Shown in pieces: positions 20,052 to 28,263 of a stretch of 28,305 bases of DNA (positions are counted from its first letter, which is position 1; every line of letters starts with the position of its first letter). The notes beneath the pieces were generated by a model. It was not told where the DNA came from. It did no database searches and saw only the letters and a list, made by a program, of their open reading frames with translations. The position numbers were made by a program, and so were the translations under genes. The stretch comes from a virus, in the IMG/VR virus record IMGVR_UViG_3300022851_000086, positions 1 through 28,305 of that record; one strand, 5' to 3'.

Positions 20052-20602
20052 GTGCGGTTTCCTTTAATAAGGGATGCCAGCAATTCAAGGATACGCGACC
20101 ATAGGCTTGTGACCGGCGCAGATGTGTCATGGGGCGCAATAGGTGCAGGACTGACCACACCGTCCCACCACGCGCGTGCGTCGAAGCCGGGGCATTGCGT
20201 GGCCGCTCCGGGCATGTCGCGGTGGCCTTGAACCTTGGCGTTAGGAAAGCGCCCTAGCAATTCACGGATCAGCGCGATTTGTGCCTTGATCTGGGCCGGG
20301 GTCCGATTGTCTACACCGATGTTTGGTGCATCTAGGGTCACGCCACCCTCAACGCAGATGCCTACAGATGCGCTGTTTTCGCCTTGGGAATGCGCGCCCG
20401 TTTCAAATCGCCCCGGTTGCGACAGGTCACGGCCAGTCTCAACCATCCCATTTTTGCGTATGAAGTAGTGATAACCGATTTCGCGAAACCCGCGCGCCCG
20501 GTGCATCGCGTCAATATCAGCGGCGGTGAAGTCGCGCTCAATAGGCGTCGCGCTGTAGTGCTGCACGATCCAGAGAACCTTGCTGTCTGGCTGATAAGTC
20601 AT
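20048..20602 (-). CDS. N-acetylmuramoyl-L-alanine amidase (endolysin, amidase_2/PGRP type)
   Basis: The 184-residue protein cuts the bond between N-acetylmuramic acid and L-alanine in peptidoglycan. VQHYSAT holds the first zinc ligand (H15), GYHYF the conserved tyrosine (Y44), and GHRDMPGAATQCPGFDA the other ligands (H127 and C137), in the T7 lysozyme order. Two residues before the cysteine, where T7 lysozyme has its active-site lysine, there is a threonine (T135). There is no signal peptide, so export needs a holin. The last 25 residues (SLWSRILELLASLIKG) form an amphipathic helix that may bind membrane. The gene is coupled by ATGA on both sides in the lysis cassette. Confidence 0.93.
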   Translation of the reverse strand: MTYQPDSKVLWIVQHYSATPIERDFTAADIDAMHRARGFREIGYHYFIRKNGMVETGRDLSQPGRFETGAHSQGENSASVGICVEGGVTLDAPNIGVDNRTPAQIKAQIALIRELLGRFPNAKVQGHRDMPGAATQCPGFDARAWWDGVVSPAPIAPHDTSAPVTSLWSRILELLASLIKGNRT

Positions 20603-20829
20603 TTTCCCATCCCCCTCAATAGCGTCTTTATGTCTGACCCGATTTCGTCAAGCCTGCGATCCACGCGGTCTCGACTGTCTTTCGCGGCTTCCATGTCCTC
20701 TTTGCGTTGAGACCACAGCCGTTTAATATCGGCAGCGTTTGCAATCCCCCGCGATTCCAGCCTGATAAACCAAACAATCACGCCGATAGCAGCAGCGATA
20801 ATTGCCCAAAAGTCGCGCACTAATTCCAT
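20599..20829 (-). CDS. Small membrane protein with coiled coil, 76 aa
   Basis: Started from the ATG at 20829 (AGGA just upstream; a GTG at 20832 is one codon longer). One N-terminal membrane helix (about 5-22, RDFWAIIAAAIGVIVWFI) is followed by a charged helix with heptad-like pattern (RLWSQRKEDMEAAKDSRDRV). This form resembles the XhlA-like or holin-accessory proteins found next to phage lysins, which place or regulate the lysis complex. The gene stop overlaps the amidase start by ATGA. No sequence-level match to a known holin class is seen. Confidence 0.7.
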   Translation of the reverse strand: MELVRDFWAIIAAAIGVIVWFIRLESRGIANAADIKRLWSQRKEDMEAAKDSRDRVDRRLDEIGSDIKTLLRGMGK

Positions 20830-20842
20830 CACATTCCTGCCT

Positions 20843-21019
20843 TTAATAATGCCCCGGGTCTTGGCTGTCTAAAAACCGCCCATCGCCCCAGCCGTTGCGC
20901 TTCAGCAGATAACCAAGACTGTAGAGGGAAAACACGGGCAGGATAACAAAGCCGAGGGATAGGAACAAAAATGTACGGACAAACCCGATCACGCTCGTTT
21001 GTGCGTATTTGCTTTCCAT
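20843..21019 (-). CDS. Small membrane protein, 58 aa, holin candidate
   Basis: Not on a long frame, but the start ATG (21019) shares one base with the upstream stop (TGATG), and a stop follows after 58 residues. The product has one long hydrophobic stretch (about 11-38: IGFVRTFLFLSLGFVILPVF then SLYSLGYLL), enough for one or two membrane helices, and a polar C-terminal tail (KRNGWGDGRF). First gene of the lysis cassette after the tail-fibre genes. It could be the holin or an antiholin. Confidence 0.65.
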   Translation of the reverse strand: MESKYAQTSVIGFVRTFLFLSLGFVILPVFSLYSLGYLLKRNGWGDGRFLDSQDPGHY

Positions 21020-21429
21020 CAGATTTTCACCTGCGCCGCATAAACAAAAATATCGTCAATCTGTTCCGGCGTGAAACCATCGCTGCCAAGCGCGTCAATT
21101 AGACCGTTTGTGCGCCGGATTTCCGTTGCATATTCCCAAGCGATAGCCGCTTTGGGGTCAGCATCCGCAATGGCCTGCACCGTGCCAATAAGGTCAAGTT
21201 GCCACAAGGTGACGCGGATTTGCGCGGGGCTGGCAACCATTGTCTCCCGTTTGGCGGCAAGGGCTTCGGCTTTGGTCGGGACGGGTGGCACGGTCAATTC
21301 CATGCCGCCAGCAATCGCCAACTGCACCCGCTGGTAGTCCTCATTTGCCGGGTCATTCGGCACGGACATAACCTGCCCACCGATTGTGACCTGATAACCG
21401 TTTGCGGTCTGTGTGATTTGCTCAATCAT
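21019..21429 (-). CDS. Tail-fibre-associated small protein, 136 aa (chaperone-like)
   Basis: The ATG at 21429 overlaps the stop of the tail-fibre gene (ATGA); a longer frame upstream runs through that gene and is rejected. The first half, MIEQITQTANGYQVTIGG and following, is strand-like. The second half (MVASPAQIRVTLWQLDLIG and following, to FTPEQIDDIFVYAAQVKI) is a helical domain shared with the protein at 22483-22767: both keep MVxSPxQ, an aromatic helix, a Trp-containing middle and a TxxQxDxxFxxAAQV end. Such proteins follow tail-fibre genes in many phages and may help assembly. The function is inferred only from context and from this pairing. Confidence 0.75.
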   Translation of the reverse strand: MIEQITQTANGYQVTIGGQVMSVPNDPANEDYQRVQLAIAGGMELTVPPVPTKAEALAAKRETMVASPAQIRVTLWQLDLIGTVQAIADADPKAAIAWEYATEIRRTNGLIDALGSDGFTPEQIDDIFVYAAQVKI

Positions 21430-22400
21430 GCTGTCAACTCCGATGTGGCTGAAAGAATGGCCGACTTCGATCTGGTAATAATACTCGTTCCGCTGGTCCA
21501 TTCCCAAATTGCATGGATACCGTTTGCAGGTTTCGCCGTTACAGAAGCTATGGCCGCGGCGTTCACAGAGGATTCCAATAGAACTGCAACGGTTGGGGCT
21601 GCCCTCATTGCAACGGGTAAAAACCAAGTGTGCCCAACGCTCGATGAACCCCCTAACACCCCATCGTGCCTAAATTCCGCATTGCAAATTTGGTAATACC
21701 TCTGGCATTTTATAAGTTCTGCGCCATAATCCATCCGCTCAAACGCAGTCGCAATAGTTCCCAATTCAATTTGCGCATCAGTATAAGTGCCACCCGTAAA
21801 CCGTACAGTAGCATTAGTGCTTGCGGTCAGGGTGAATGTCGCACCTTTTGCGCGCGAAACCCCGTTAACTGTAGCCGTTGCCGTGCCTGTCCAGTTGATA
21901 ACGTAGGTTCCGCCAACGATGTTTGCGCCCTCAATCACCTGCGAAACACCACCAGCCGGGGCAGTCATTGTGCGGCCCGCGTCATTACCTGAAAACGTCA
22001 GGTTTTGGCCGCTGGTGACGACAAACCAACGGTCAAGGGTGAATTGGTTTGCAACAGCCGTTGCAGTACCGCTGACGTAGGCCCGCTCATTGACGCGGCC
22101 CGATCCGTTGATGATTAGGTTGCGGCCTGAAAGTGGGGCAAATGCAACGGCAGTTCCTAAATAATTGACAATTAAAGATTTTCCACTTTGCGCCGAAATA
22201 TCCGGCAACGTGCCAGACAATGCCGTTGCTGCGACCTCCTCTAGCCGCGCCTGCACCCACGGCAAGGCAATTTGCAATTCAGAAACATTCGTCCCGCTTA
22301 GCCATGAAAGATAGGCGTCAACATTGTTGTTAAAGTCCGTATCCGATTGCCCCTTTGCAGGAAACGGCAGCGGAAAATCTGTTATAACTGGCGTGGTCAT
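21426..22400 (-). CDS. Tail fibre / receptor-binding protein 2, 324 aa
   Basis: The N-terminus (TTPVITDFPLPFPAKGQ, then FNNNVDAYLSWL) is related to that of the fibre at 22990-23898, probably the part that attaches to the tail. The middle and C-terminus are different: LIINGSGRVNERAYVSGT, a jelly-roll-like stretch with GGTYVINWTGTATATV (a carbohydrate-binding form), and FERMDYGAELIKCQRYYQIC, a motif I know from phage tail fibre proteins. The end is strand-rich. It should bind the host surface. It is coupled by ATGA to the 29-codon remnant before it and to the assembly-type protein after it. Confidence 0.82.
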   Translation of the reverse strand: MTTPVITDFPLPFPAKGQSDTDFNNNVDAYLSWLSGTNVSELQIALPWVQARLEEVAATALSGTLPDISAQSGKSLIVNYLGTAVAFAPLSGRNLIINGSGRVNERAYVSGTATAVANQFTLDRWFVVTSGQNLTFSGNDAGRTMTAPAGGVSQVIEGANIVGGTYVINWTGTATATVNGVSRAKGATFTLTASTNATVRFTGGTYTDAQIELGTIATAFERMDYGAELIKCQRYYQICNAEFRHDGVLGGSSSVGHTWFLPVAMRAAPTVAVLLESSVNAAAIASVTAKPANGIHAIWEWTSGTSIITRSKSAILSATSELTA

Positions 22401-22486
22401 AGGCTCTCAACCTCCAAAATTACGCTTGAAATGCCGCGCACGTCGGCGGTTGTTTGTGCGGGCTTGTTTTTGCTGCCGGGGTTCAT
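22397..22486 (-). pseudogene. Remnant (29 codons) of the C-terminus of the distal tail protein
   Basis: The frame reads MNPGSKNKPAQTTADVRGIS and SVILEVESL. Its second half aligns with the end of the protein at 23898-24803: QTTADVRGISSVILEVESL against QTVSEVRGMTKVQLEVETL. It keeps the same position, immediately before a tail fibre gene. The start is in ATGA overlap with the gene before it and the stop in ATGA overlap with the fibre gene, so it may still be translated as a coupling peptide. Confidence 0.7.
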
Positions 22487-22767
22487 GCCGTGACCTGAGC
22501 CGCCGCGATGAATAGCGCGTCCATCTGTGCATCTGTATACCCCAGCAGATACCCGAAGAACGCGATGTTTTGACTGTTGCGCTGCCAATCTTGGGCGCTG
22601 TCAATTATGACCTTTTCAGCCCAAGTTGCGGTGTCACGATAGGCCAGAACCTTGCCCCATTCGGTTTCGCCAAGGGTTAGGATGCCCTGCAATGGGGATA
22701 TGACCATGGCCGCGCGGGATTGAGCCAGTGCGATTGCGGGGTCAGGTTGTCTAATCTTGATAATCAT
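22483..22767 (-). CDS. Tail-fibre-associated small protein, 94 aa (paralogue)
   Basis: A 94-residue product whose central and C-terminal part (MVISPLQGILTLGETEWGKV, then WQRNSQNIAFFGYLLGYTDA and QMDALFIAAAQVTA) is related to the C-terminal half of the protein at 21019-21429. Like it, this gene belongs to a tail-fibre module. It lacks the strand-rich first half of the other copy; the gene before it (22764-22979) may play that part. ATGA overlap on both sides. Confidence 0.78.
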   Translation of the reverse strand: MIIKIRQPDPAIALAQSRAAMVISPLQGILTLGETEWGKVLAYRDTATWAEKVIIDSAQDWQRNSQNIAFFGYLLGYTDAQMDALFIAAAQVTA

Positions 22768-22979
22768 GCGCCCACCCCATCGGTTAAATCAGCCTCGTCA
22801 ACAGTCCATTCATTGCGCCATTCGCGGTCTGTTGGAATGTCAGCCACGTCTACAATCTTGTAGGGCTTGCCCGTTGGCACGTCCTTTGCGGCAATTTCCT
22901 CAATCGTTAAACCGCAGTCGGCCGGTATAATAATTGCCACGCCGCCTTCGTCATTCTGGTAGATGATACGTTGGTCCAT
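22764..22979 (-). CDS. Phage protein of unknown function, 71 aa, tail-fibre module
   Basis: The ATG at 22979 has AGGAG at a good distance. The product (MDQRIIYQNDEGGVAIIIPA, then CGLTIEEIAAKDVPTGKPYK, then IVDVADIPTDREWRNEW) belongs to a small family that I remember as hypothetical proteins next to tail genes in several phages. The text is strand-rich with a short helix. Function not known; it may assist fibre folding. ATGA overlap with the next gene. Confidence 0.8.
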   Translation of the reverse strand: MDQRIIYQNDEGGVAIIIPADCGLTIEEIAAKDVPTGKPYKIVDVADIPTDREWRNEWTVDEADLTDGVGA

Positions 22980-22989
22980 TGTCTTGCTC

Positions 22990-23898
22990 CTATCTAAAAA
23001 ACGACAGTGTAACTCTAGTGCTATCTACCGCACTTGCCGACCCGTTCTTGACATAAATCCGGGCAGCGGATGAAGTAGGTGCGGTGGCGATATTAAATCC
23101 GGCAATCACCGGCTTATTATCATTATCATCATCTCCAACATCTGATATGTTTGCCGCCCCCTGAACCATTGCGTAATTCGCATCCTGCATTGCAGTCGTA
23201 AAGTTTACCGTGTAATCGCCCAACCCGTTATCCGTGATACTTGACACGTTCCCGCTTGCTCGAATTGCAACCGCTCCAATGCCGTTAAAATTCACCCACG
23301 CGCGGCAGGCGTAGAGGGGGGCCGAACCTGCGGCGTTCAGCACGTCAGGAATAGCCGTTCGCGTGTAAGCAGTCGTTGCAAGCAGCGTTGAGTTGTTTCC
23401 TGCGGTTTGCGTGGGTGCTCTGGGCGTGCCAGTGAACGTGGGGCTGGCAAGGTTGGCCTTGAGATTATTGGCAGTTGTCACAAACGAAGTCGTTGCAAGC
23501 AGCGTTGAGTTGTTTCCTGCGGTTTGCGTGGGTGCTCTGGGCGTGCCAGTGAACGTGGGGCTGGCAATCGGAGGCACGCCCAAAGTCACCCGCTGCGCCG
23601 TCGCATTCGCATCGTCCAGCAACGCCCAGCCCGCCGCGGTCACGTTTGCAAACTCAACCCCGTTAGCCGCTGCGTTTACCCGCACCGCGTCCAAATTTCT
23701 ACCGGCCAAGGATGGTAGGTTTGCCGCCACCAGTGCAGCCGCCGTGTCGTCAGCGAACACACCGAATGCCACAAGGTCCGGCGCAAATTGCAGCGCCTGC
23801 CAGTCAAGAAATGCATCCACATTCGTATCAAAAGCGGTCTGCGCCTGTCCCTTGTCCGGGATGGTTCCTACGAATTGTCTGATTACTGGCGCGGTCAT
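22990..23898 (-). CDS. Tail fibre / receptor-binding protein 1, 302 aa
   Basis: The N-terminus (TAPVIRQFVGTIPDKGQ, then FDTNVDAFLDW) is related to the fibre at 21426-22400. The middle has two copies of SPTFTGTPRAPTQTAGNNST with their flanks, a type of repeat common in trimeric phage fibre stalks. The C-terminal domain (ACRAWVNFNGIGAVAIRASG onwards, with GDYTVNFTTAMQDANYA) is a known phage fibre-tip domain. It probably contacts the host. The two fibres differ in their tips, so the phage may recognise two receptors. It begins one base inside the stop of the distal tail gene (TAATG). Confidence 0.87.
   Translation of the reverse strand: MTAPVIRQFVGTIPDKGQAQTAFDTNVDAFLDWQALQFAPDLVAFGVFADDTAAALVAANLPSLAGRNLDAVRVNAAANGVEFANVTAAGWALLDDANATAQRVTLGVPPIASPTFTGTPRAPTQTAGNNSTLLATTSFVTTANNLKANLASPTFTGTPRAPTQTAGNNSTLLATTAYTRTAIPDVLNAAGSAPLYACRAWVNFNGIGAVAIRASGNVSSITDNGLGDYTVNFTTAMQDANYAMVQGAANISDVGDDDNDNKPVIAGFNIATAPTSSAARIYVKNGSASAVDSTRVTLSFFR
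23371..23567 (-). repeat. 80-bp perfect direct repeat within fibre 1
   Basis: Positions 23371-23450 and 23488-23567 are identical over 80 bp and lie 117 bp apart (39 codons, in frame). They encode the SPTFTGTPRAPTQTAGNNST stalk unit with flanking residues. Perfect identity suggests a recent duplication or gene conversion. Confidence 0.93.
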
Positions 23899-24803
23899 TA
23901 GAGCGTTTCCACTTCAAGTTGAACTTTTGTCATTCCGCGAACTTCGCTAACCGTTTGGCACGAACTAACAAAACCATAAGCTAAAAATTCGGGATTGTCA
24001 TCAGGTCCGGCAAACACCGCCGCCACCCCGTCCAGATCGTCAATGGTACGCCAGAACGGCGCGGCGGTATAGTCGTTAAGGTGGACTATATACCCAACCC
24101 GTGAAGCTGGTGTCCGGCGCAACAGAGACGTAAGCGTGCCCTCGGTTTTCTTCACGGACCGGCTGCGCAGCCCGCGCGTGGATTGCGTCTCAACGGTCCC
24201 GTACTCGTCGGCAATCCCCATAGCAATCGTGCTGACCGCTGCATCGGAACCCGTGTTAGTGATCGTCACAGTCACCGTCGCCCCGATTGGAATGTTCAAA
24301 TCAAACGTTGCATACGTCCGCTCAAGAGATTGTGGCACAAAGAACCATCGCCAGAATGACCCCAGATAAGGCGTGCTATCCTGCAAATTATAAGTCACAT
24401 CCGCCACGTCGCCCGCAGTGTTCAGTGTGCCAACAATTGTGATCTGCGTCCCTAGCAGGCCAAAGAACGCCATCGCAGAAAGCCGTAGCAGTCCGGTCAG
24501 CGTGTAAGTGATGCTGTCAGCGCGACTCGTGACCGTTTCAATAACGCGGTATTGATCTGCCCCGAATTGCAGATCAAACGCCGCATAACGATTGGCGGGG
24601 CCAGCGTCGAACCACTCGGTGCTGGCTGCCAGCCCCGGCTCTTGCGTGGTGCTGGCAGCTGATACCTCGAACAACCGCTCACCCACCCGTCGCACGTCGC
24701 CAAGCGTGTATGTGCCAGCTGTCCAAGCCGTTTCAAGCACCACGTTTGTGCTGTCGATGTTGCCCTCGGTGATGGCAAAAGGTTCAATGATCCGCAAGGT
24801 CAT
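23898..24803 (-). CDS. Distal tail structural protein, 301 aa
   Basis: A 301-residue protein with two strand-rich parts. The first (WTAGTYTLGDVRRVGERLFE to about residue 75) resembles a carbohydrate-binding-type module seen in tail proteins. The second (about 76-200, ANRYAAFDLQFGADQ and following) looks like a beta-sandwich. The C-terminal part contains RGLRSRSVKKTEGTL and ends EVRGMTKVQLEVETL. It lies between the tape measure and the first fibre, where distal tail or hub-associated proteins are usual. I call it by form and place; no catalytic motif is visible. Its last 20 residues are echoed in the remnant at 22397-22486. Confidence 0.75.
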   Translation of the reverse strand: MTLRIIEPFAITEGNIDSTNVVLETAWTAGTYTLGDVRRVGERLFEVSAASTTQEPGLAASTEWFDAGPANRYAAFDLQFGADQYRVIETVTSRADSITYTLTGLLRLSAMAFFGLLGTQITIVGTLNTAGDVADVTYNLQDSTPYLGSFWRWFFVPQSLERTYATFDLNIPIGATVTVTITNTGSDAAVSTIAMGIADEYGTVETQSTRGLRSRSVKKTEGTLTSLLRRTPASRVGYIVHLNDYTAAPFWRTIDDLDGVAAVFAGPDDNPEFLAYGFVSSCQTVSEVRGMTKVQLEVETL

Positions 24804-27800
24804 AGCGTTTGCTCCAACTGGAATGCCAGCGTGTCGTCTGCCGCGTCGGCCCCGCGTCCCGTGTTGCCCGCCGTGATTTCCGACGTGGACACAAGCCGTT
24901 CCATACTTACGTTAAGCGCCCGCAACTCGGCGCGCAACTCAGCATCCGATTGCTGGGGCGTAAACAACTGGCTGTTGCTGGACCGCGACAAGCCCCTGAC
25001 ATAATCCTGCCCCGTTGCAAACAGGTCTTCATTCACCAAAGACCGCAAGCTGTCGCCCAGCGCGTCGGCCCCGGCGCTGATTTCTGCAAAGGCGGGCGAC
25101 AGCTGCATCAGGGACGCCACCAGCCCGCTATCGCCCAGCGCGTCGGCCTCATCCACCAGCGCCCGGAACGCGGCCCGCGTGGCAGGCAGGGTATCAATCC
25201 CAAGCGCCAGCATTTCAATGGAAAGCAATTCCGTTGCCCGAGCGATACGTTCCGCGTCGGTGAAGAAATTCTGATAATAGGACTGTGACACCGCTTGGGT
25301 CAACCCCGCAAGATCATCAACCGCTTGGGTCAACCCCGCAAATGCCGGGGAAAGCATGATCAGCCCCGCCGCCAAGTCGATATTGCCCGCAAGCTGTGCG
25401 CTGTCCACAAGACCCCGAAACGCTGCCCGGTCCTGTGGAATTGCACTGACGCCCAATGCGGCCAAAGAAGCCGCAAGCCGTGACGTTGCATCAGCCCGCT
25501 TTTCCTCGCCCGTATAGAACGCATCATAATAAGCCGCCGTGGATGCCGCGAAATTATCAAGAGAACCGAACAGGCTTGCAAACGTATCAGCCGCTGCCGC
25601 CCCTGCCAATGAAACGCCATATGCCGAAAAGCCCAGGCTTTGGAACACGTCGTTTACAACGGTAAGCGACTGCGCCAGCCGCGATATAGCAACCATTGCG
25701 CCCTCGCCGTCTTTTTGCAGCGCCTGCAACCCGGGGATCATGCCCGCAAAGGCATCACCCAGCCCTACAAATGCGTCCGTGACGGCCTTTTGCGCGTCCG
25801 CATCAGACATGCCCTTAGTCGACACATTGATTGTGTGGGCAAAGTTGTCAAAGGTGGATCCGGCAATGCCCAGCAAAGCCGCCGCGTCAACGATGCCGCC
25901 CTGAATTTCCCCAACTGCCTTAATCAGCGGGTTTGCGATTTCATCGCTGGCGTTTTGGAAGCTGGTTCGCACCTTTTTGGACAAGCCCCAAAACCGCTTG
26001 GTTTCGATGGTTTTGAAAGTCTGCACCAGCGTGCCCATGCCGTCGACTGTCAATTTCAAGCCTGCGTCAAGTTCCTTGGTTTTCTTTTTGAAGAACGAAA
26101 CCACCACGATAACCGCAAGCAATGGCGCTGCAATAGCCCCAATCGCCGTGGATATGCCCGCCAATCCGCCAACCGACAGCCCGCCCGATACAGCGCCCGT
26201 AAGCCCGCCCAGGCCCCCGTAAACGCTTGTCATGAACCCTGCGCCAAAGTTTGAGCCGATGGTGCCCAGAACGCCGCCAATGCCGCCCAGCATCCCGCCG
26301 CCGCTGCCCAAGCTGCCAAGCATCCCCAATGGCCCGCCACCGCCGGCCGCGCCCGCAAGAGCCTGCGTTGCCCCTCCAACACCGCCGCCACCAATACCCA
26401 AAGACAGCATGACGCGGTTCTTCAGGTAAAACGCGATGATCTGTTTCAGCGTGTCCTTGGCGATGTTCAGCAACCCCTTGAAGCCACCCTTGAACCCGTC
26501 AACCATCCAATCAACCGCGCGCCCGATCCCGCTGACAACCATACCCTCGATTGCGTCTGCATATGCTTTCACGGCCTTTTCGGCTTCGGTCATTTCAATG
26601 TTAAATGCCTCAGCCTCGGTCGCAACCTTTTTGATTTCCTTTGCGGCCTTGCCCGCCGCCCCGCCGGATCCAGCGCCGCCGCCCGTTTCACCAAGGGAAT
26701 TGTTTAGCTGATCTGCCGCCACAGCAGCGCCTTCAGTTTCAATAGCGCTTTGGGTCATTGCATCGCGCAGCGCTTGGATTGATTCCATGGGGGCGGAAAA
26801 CCCGTCTTTTGCCGCAGTTGCCGCGGATGTTGCCGCTGACGCTAAATCTTCGGCGGCAACCTGTGCTTTGCCTAATTCTTGAGTAATGACTGCGCTGGCC
26901 CCTTGTAGGTTGGAACCAAACAGCGCATTCAAGCCGTCCGCAACCACCCAAGTCAAATCAACAAAGGCACCAGCCATCACTTTAATTGCACTCAGGAAAA
27001 ATGCCTGTATGTTGGCAGACATTGCCGCAACCGACTGTCCAATAAACTCCACACCCAAGCCGATGCGCTGCCACGCATCGACCGCTACATCTGCCACAAG
27101 GCGCATCGCTTCGCCAAACCCACCAGCCGCTTTGACCAGCCGCCCGAACATTGCGACCAGATACCCCGCCCCGACAATCAACGCGCCGACGCCTGTGGTG
27201 ATCAGCGCCGTCTTGAGTATTCCCAGCGCGCCGGTCAGAGAGAACGTTGCAATCACCGCTGCGCCCATTGCCGCAACATATGGCCCCGCAAAAACCGCAG
27301 CAGCAATGCCCGAGCTGTATGCAATGACGTCGATGTTTTCGACCACGGCTGTAATAACTGGCAACAGCATGGTCAGCGCGTTTATGCCCATCTCAGCCGC
27401 CGCAAATAGCCCCGTGCCGATAGCCTGAACCGCCGCAAAGAAAGCCGGATCGGAAACCACCTTAGTCAGGCTTTCAATGGCATCGCGCAATCCCTTTGCG
27501 CCCGGCCCGGACAATTCAAAAAGGTCTCCAAAAGCATTGCGCAAGGATGCCAGCGCACCGCCAAGAGTGTTGCGTGCAGCCTCTGCCGACCCGCCGAATT
27601 GCTTTTCCAACTCTGCCAGAATGATTGTCTGCGCGCCGATTGTATCGTTGGCCGCGACCATCCCTTTAACCATTTCCTTTTGCGCTTCGGTGAACTGGAT
27701 GCCCGACCGGGAAAGCGCAGTCATACCCAAGACCGGATCATTCAGCGCCTTGCCGACTTGCAGCGCCGCCGAGTTCAGGTCAGTGCCCATCGCCGTTGCC

Positions 27801-28258
27801 AAGTCCAGCGTGGCTTTGGTTGCCGCGTCAAACTGGTCGCCCCGCACCTGCGTGAATGTCAACAGCAAACCTTGCATTGAGTTGATCGCTTCATCGCCAA
27901 AATTTGTGACCTTTTGCAGCGCCGCCGCGTGCCTGTTCAAGTCATCCACGCTTTTGCCAGCCGCTCCGCCTGTCGATGCAAGGGCCGCGCCAAGCTGCGC
28001 CTGCACCTTTTCTGCCTCGACCGTAGCGTCGATAAAGCGGTTAAACTGCGCACTCAGTGCGACAATACTGACCGCCGCCGCCACTGCACTTGCCGCCGCT
28101 ACGGCCAAGCCCTTACCCATACCGGCAAATGCGCCCTCCGCGCGGCCCGCGGATCCACCGGCCCGATCACCAGCGCCTGCAAACTTGTCCAGATCATCGC
28201 TGGCCGTCCGCACGGGTCGGCTGTCAACCTGTAGTCCGACCGATGCCATGTCATCCAT
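24800..28258 (-). CDS. Tail tape measure protein, 1152 aa
   Basis: A very long protein, the size ruler of the phage tail. The N-terminal part (about 1-260) matches tape measure proteins of the lambda type: SVGLQVDSRPVRTASDDLDK, then NSMQGLLLTFTQVRGDQFDA and NTLGGALASLRNAFGDLFEL. Hydrophobic stretches (GVGALIVGAGYLVAMF; IAAPLLAVIVVVSFF) and a Gly-rich part (GGGMLGGIGGVLGTIG) fit a protein that passes into the host membrane. The C-terminal part has two related blocks of about 75 residues with AAFR(G/A)LVD and MLSPAFA-type motifs. The ATG at 28258 has GGGAG upstream. It overlaps the distal tail gene by ATGA. Its length predicts a siphovirus-type tail in the 150-190 nm range if the usual 1.5 angstrom per residue rule holds. 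Confidence 0.92.
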   Translation of the reverse strand: MDDMASVGLQVDSRPVRTASDDLDKFAGAGDRAGGSAGRAEGAFAGMGKGLAVAAASAVAAAVSIVALSAQFNRFIDATVEAEKVQAQLGAALASTGGAAGKSVDDLNRHAAALQKVTNFGDEAINSMQGLLLTFTQVRGDQFDAATKATLDLATAMGTDLNSAALQVGKALNDPVLGMTALSRSGIQFTEAQKEMVKGMVAANDTIGAQTIILAELEKQFGGSAEAARNTLGGALASLRNAFGDLFELSGPGAKGLRDAIESLTKVVSDPAFFAAVQAIGTGLFAAAEMGINALTMLLPVITAVVENIDVIAYSSGIAAAVFAGPYVAAMGAAVIATFSLTGALGILKTALITTGVGALIVGAGYLVAMFGRLVKAAGGFGEAMRLVADVAVDAWQRIGLGVEFIGQSVAAMSANIQAFFLSAIKVMAGAFVDLTWVVADGLNALFGSNLQGASAVITQELGKAQVAAEDLASAATSAATAAKDGFSAPMESIQALRDAMTQSAIETEGAAVAADQLNNSLGETGGGAGSGGAAGKAAKEIKKVATEAEAFNIEMTEAEKAVKAYADAIEGMVVSGIGRAVDWMVDGFKGGFKGLLNIAKDTLKQIIAFYLKNRVMLSLGIGGGGVGGATQALAGAAGGGGPLGMLGSLGSGGGMLGGIGGVLGTIGSNFGAGFMTSVYGGLGGLTGAVSGGLSVGGLAGISTAIGAIAAPLLAVIVVVSFFKKKTKELDAGLKLTVDGMGTLVQTFKTIETKRFWGLSKKVRTSFQNASDEIANPLIKAVGEIQGGIVDAAALLGIAGSTFDNFAHTINVSTKGMSDADAQKAVTDAFVGLGDAFAGMIPGLQALQKDGEGAMVAISRLAQSLTVVNDVFQSLGFSAYGVSLAGAAAADTFASLFGSLDNFAASTAAYYDAFYTGEEKRADATSRLAASLAALGVSAIPQDRAAFRGLVDSAQLAGNIDLAAGLIMLSPAFAGLTQAVDDLAGLTQAVSQSYYQNFFTDAERIARATELLSIEMLALGIDTLPATRAAFRALVDEADALGDSGLVASLMQLSPAFAEISAGADALGDSLRSLVNEDLFATGQDYVRGLSRSSNSQLFTPQQSDAELRAELRALNVSMERLVSTSEITAGNTGRGADAADDTLAFQLEQTL
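25290..25341 (-). repeat. 22-bp direct repeat in the tape measure gene
   Basis: The 22 bases at 25290-25311 recur at 25320-25341, a period of 30 bp. In the protein this gives AGLTQAVDDLAGLTQAV. It lies between the two related C-terminal blocks of the tape measure. Confidence 0.85.
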
Positions 28259-28263
28259 GCGGC

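Noticed and set aside
21430-21627. Longer N-terminus of the tail-fibre-associated protein at 21019-21429
   Set aside because: This part overlaps the fibre gene and is Cys/Arg-rich shadow text; the ATG at 21429 is coupled by ATGA.
26886-27428. 180-codon plus-strand frame across the tape measure gene
   Set aside because: Opposite to a clear 1152-residue gene. Frames antisense to GC-rich genes stay open by chance; the composition (Ala/Thr/Ser/Pro-rich) is shadow-like.
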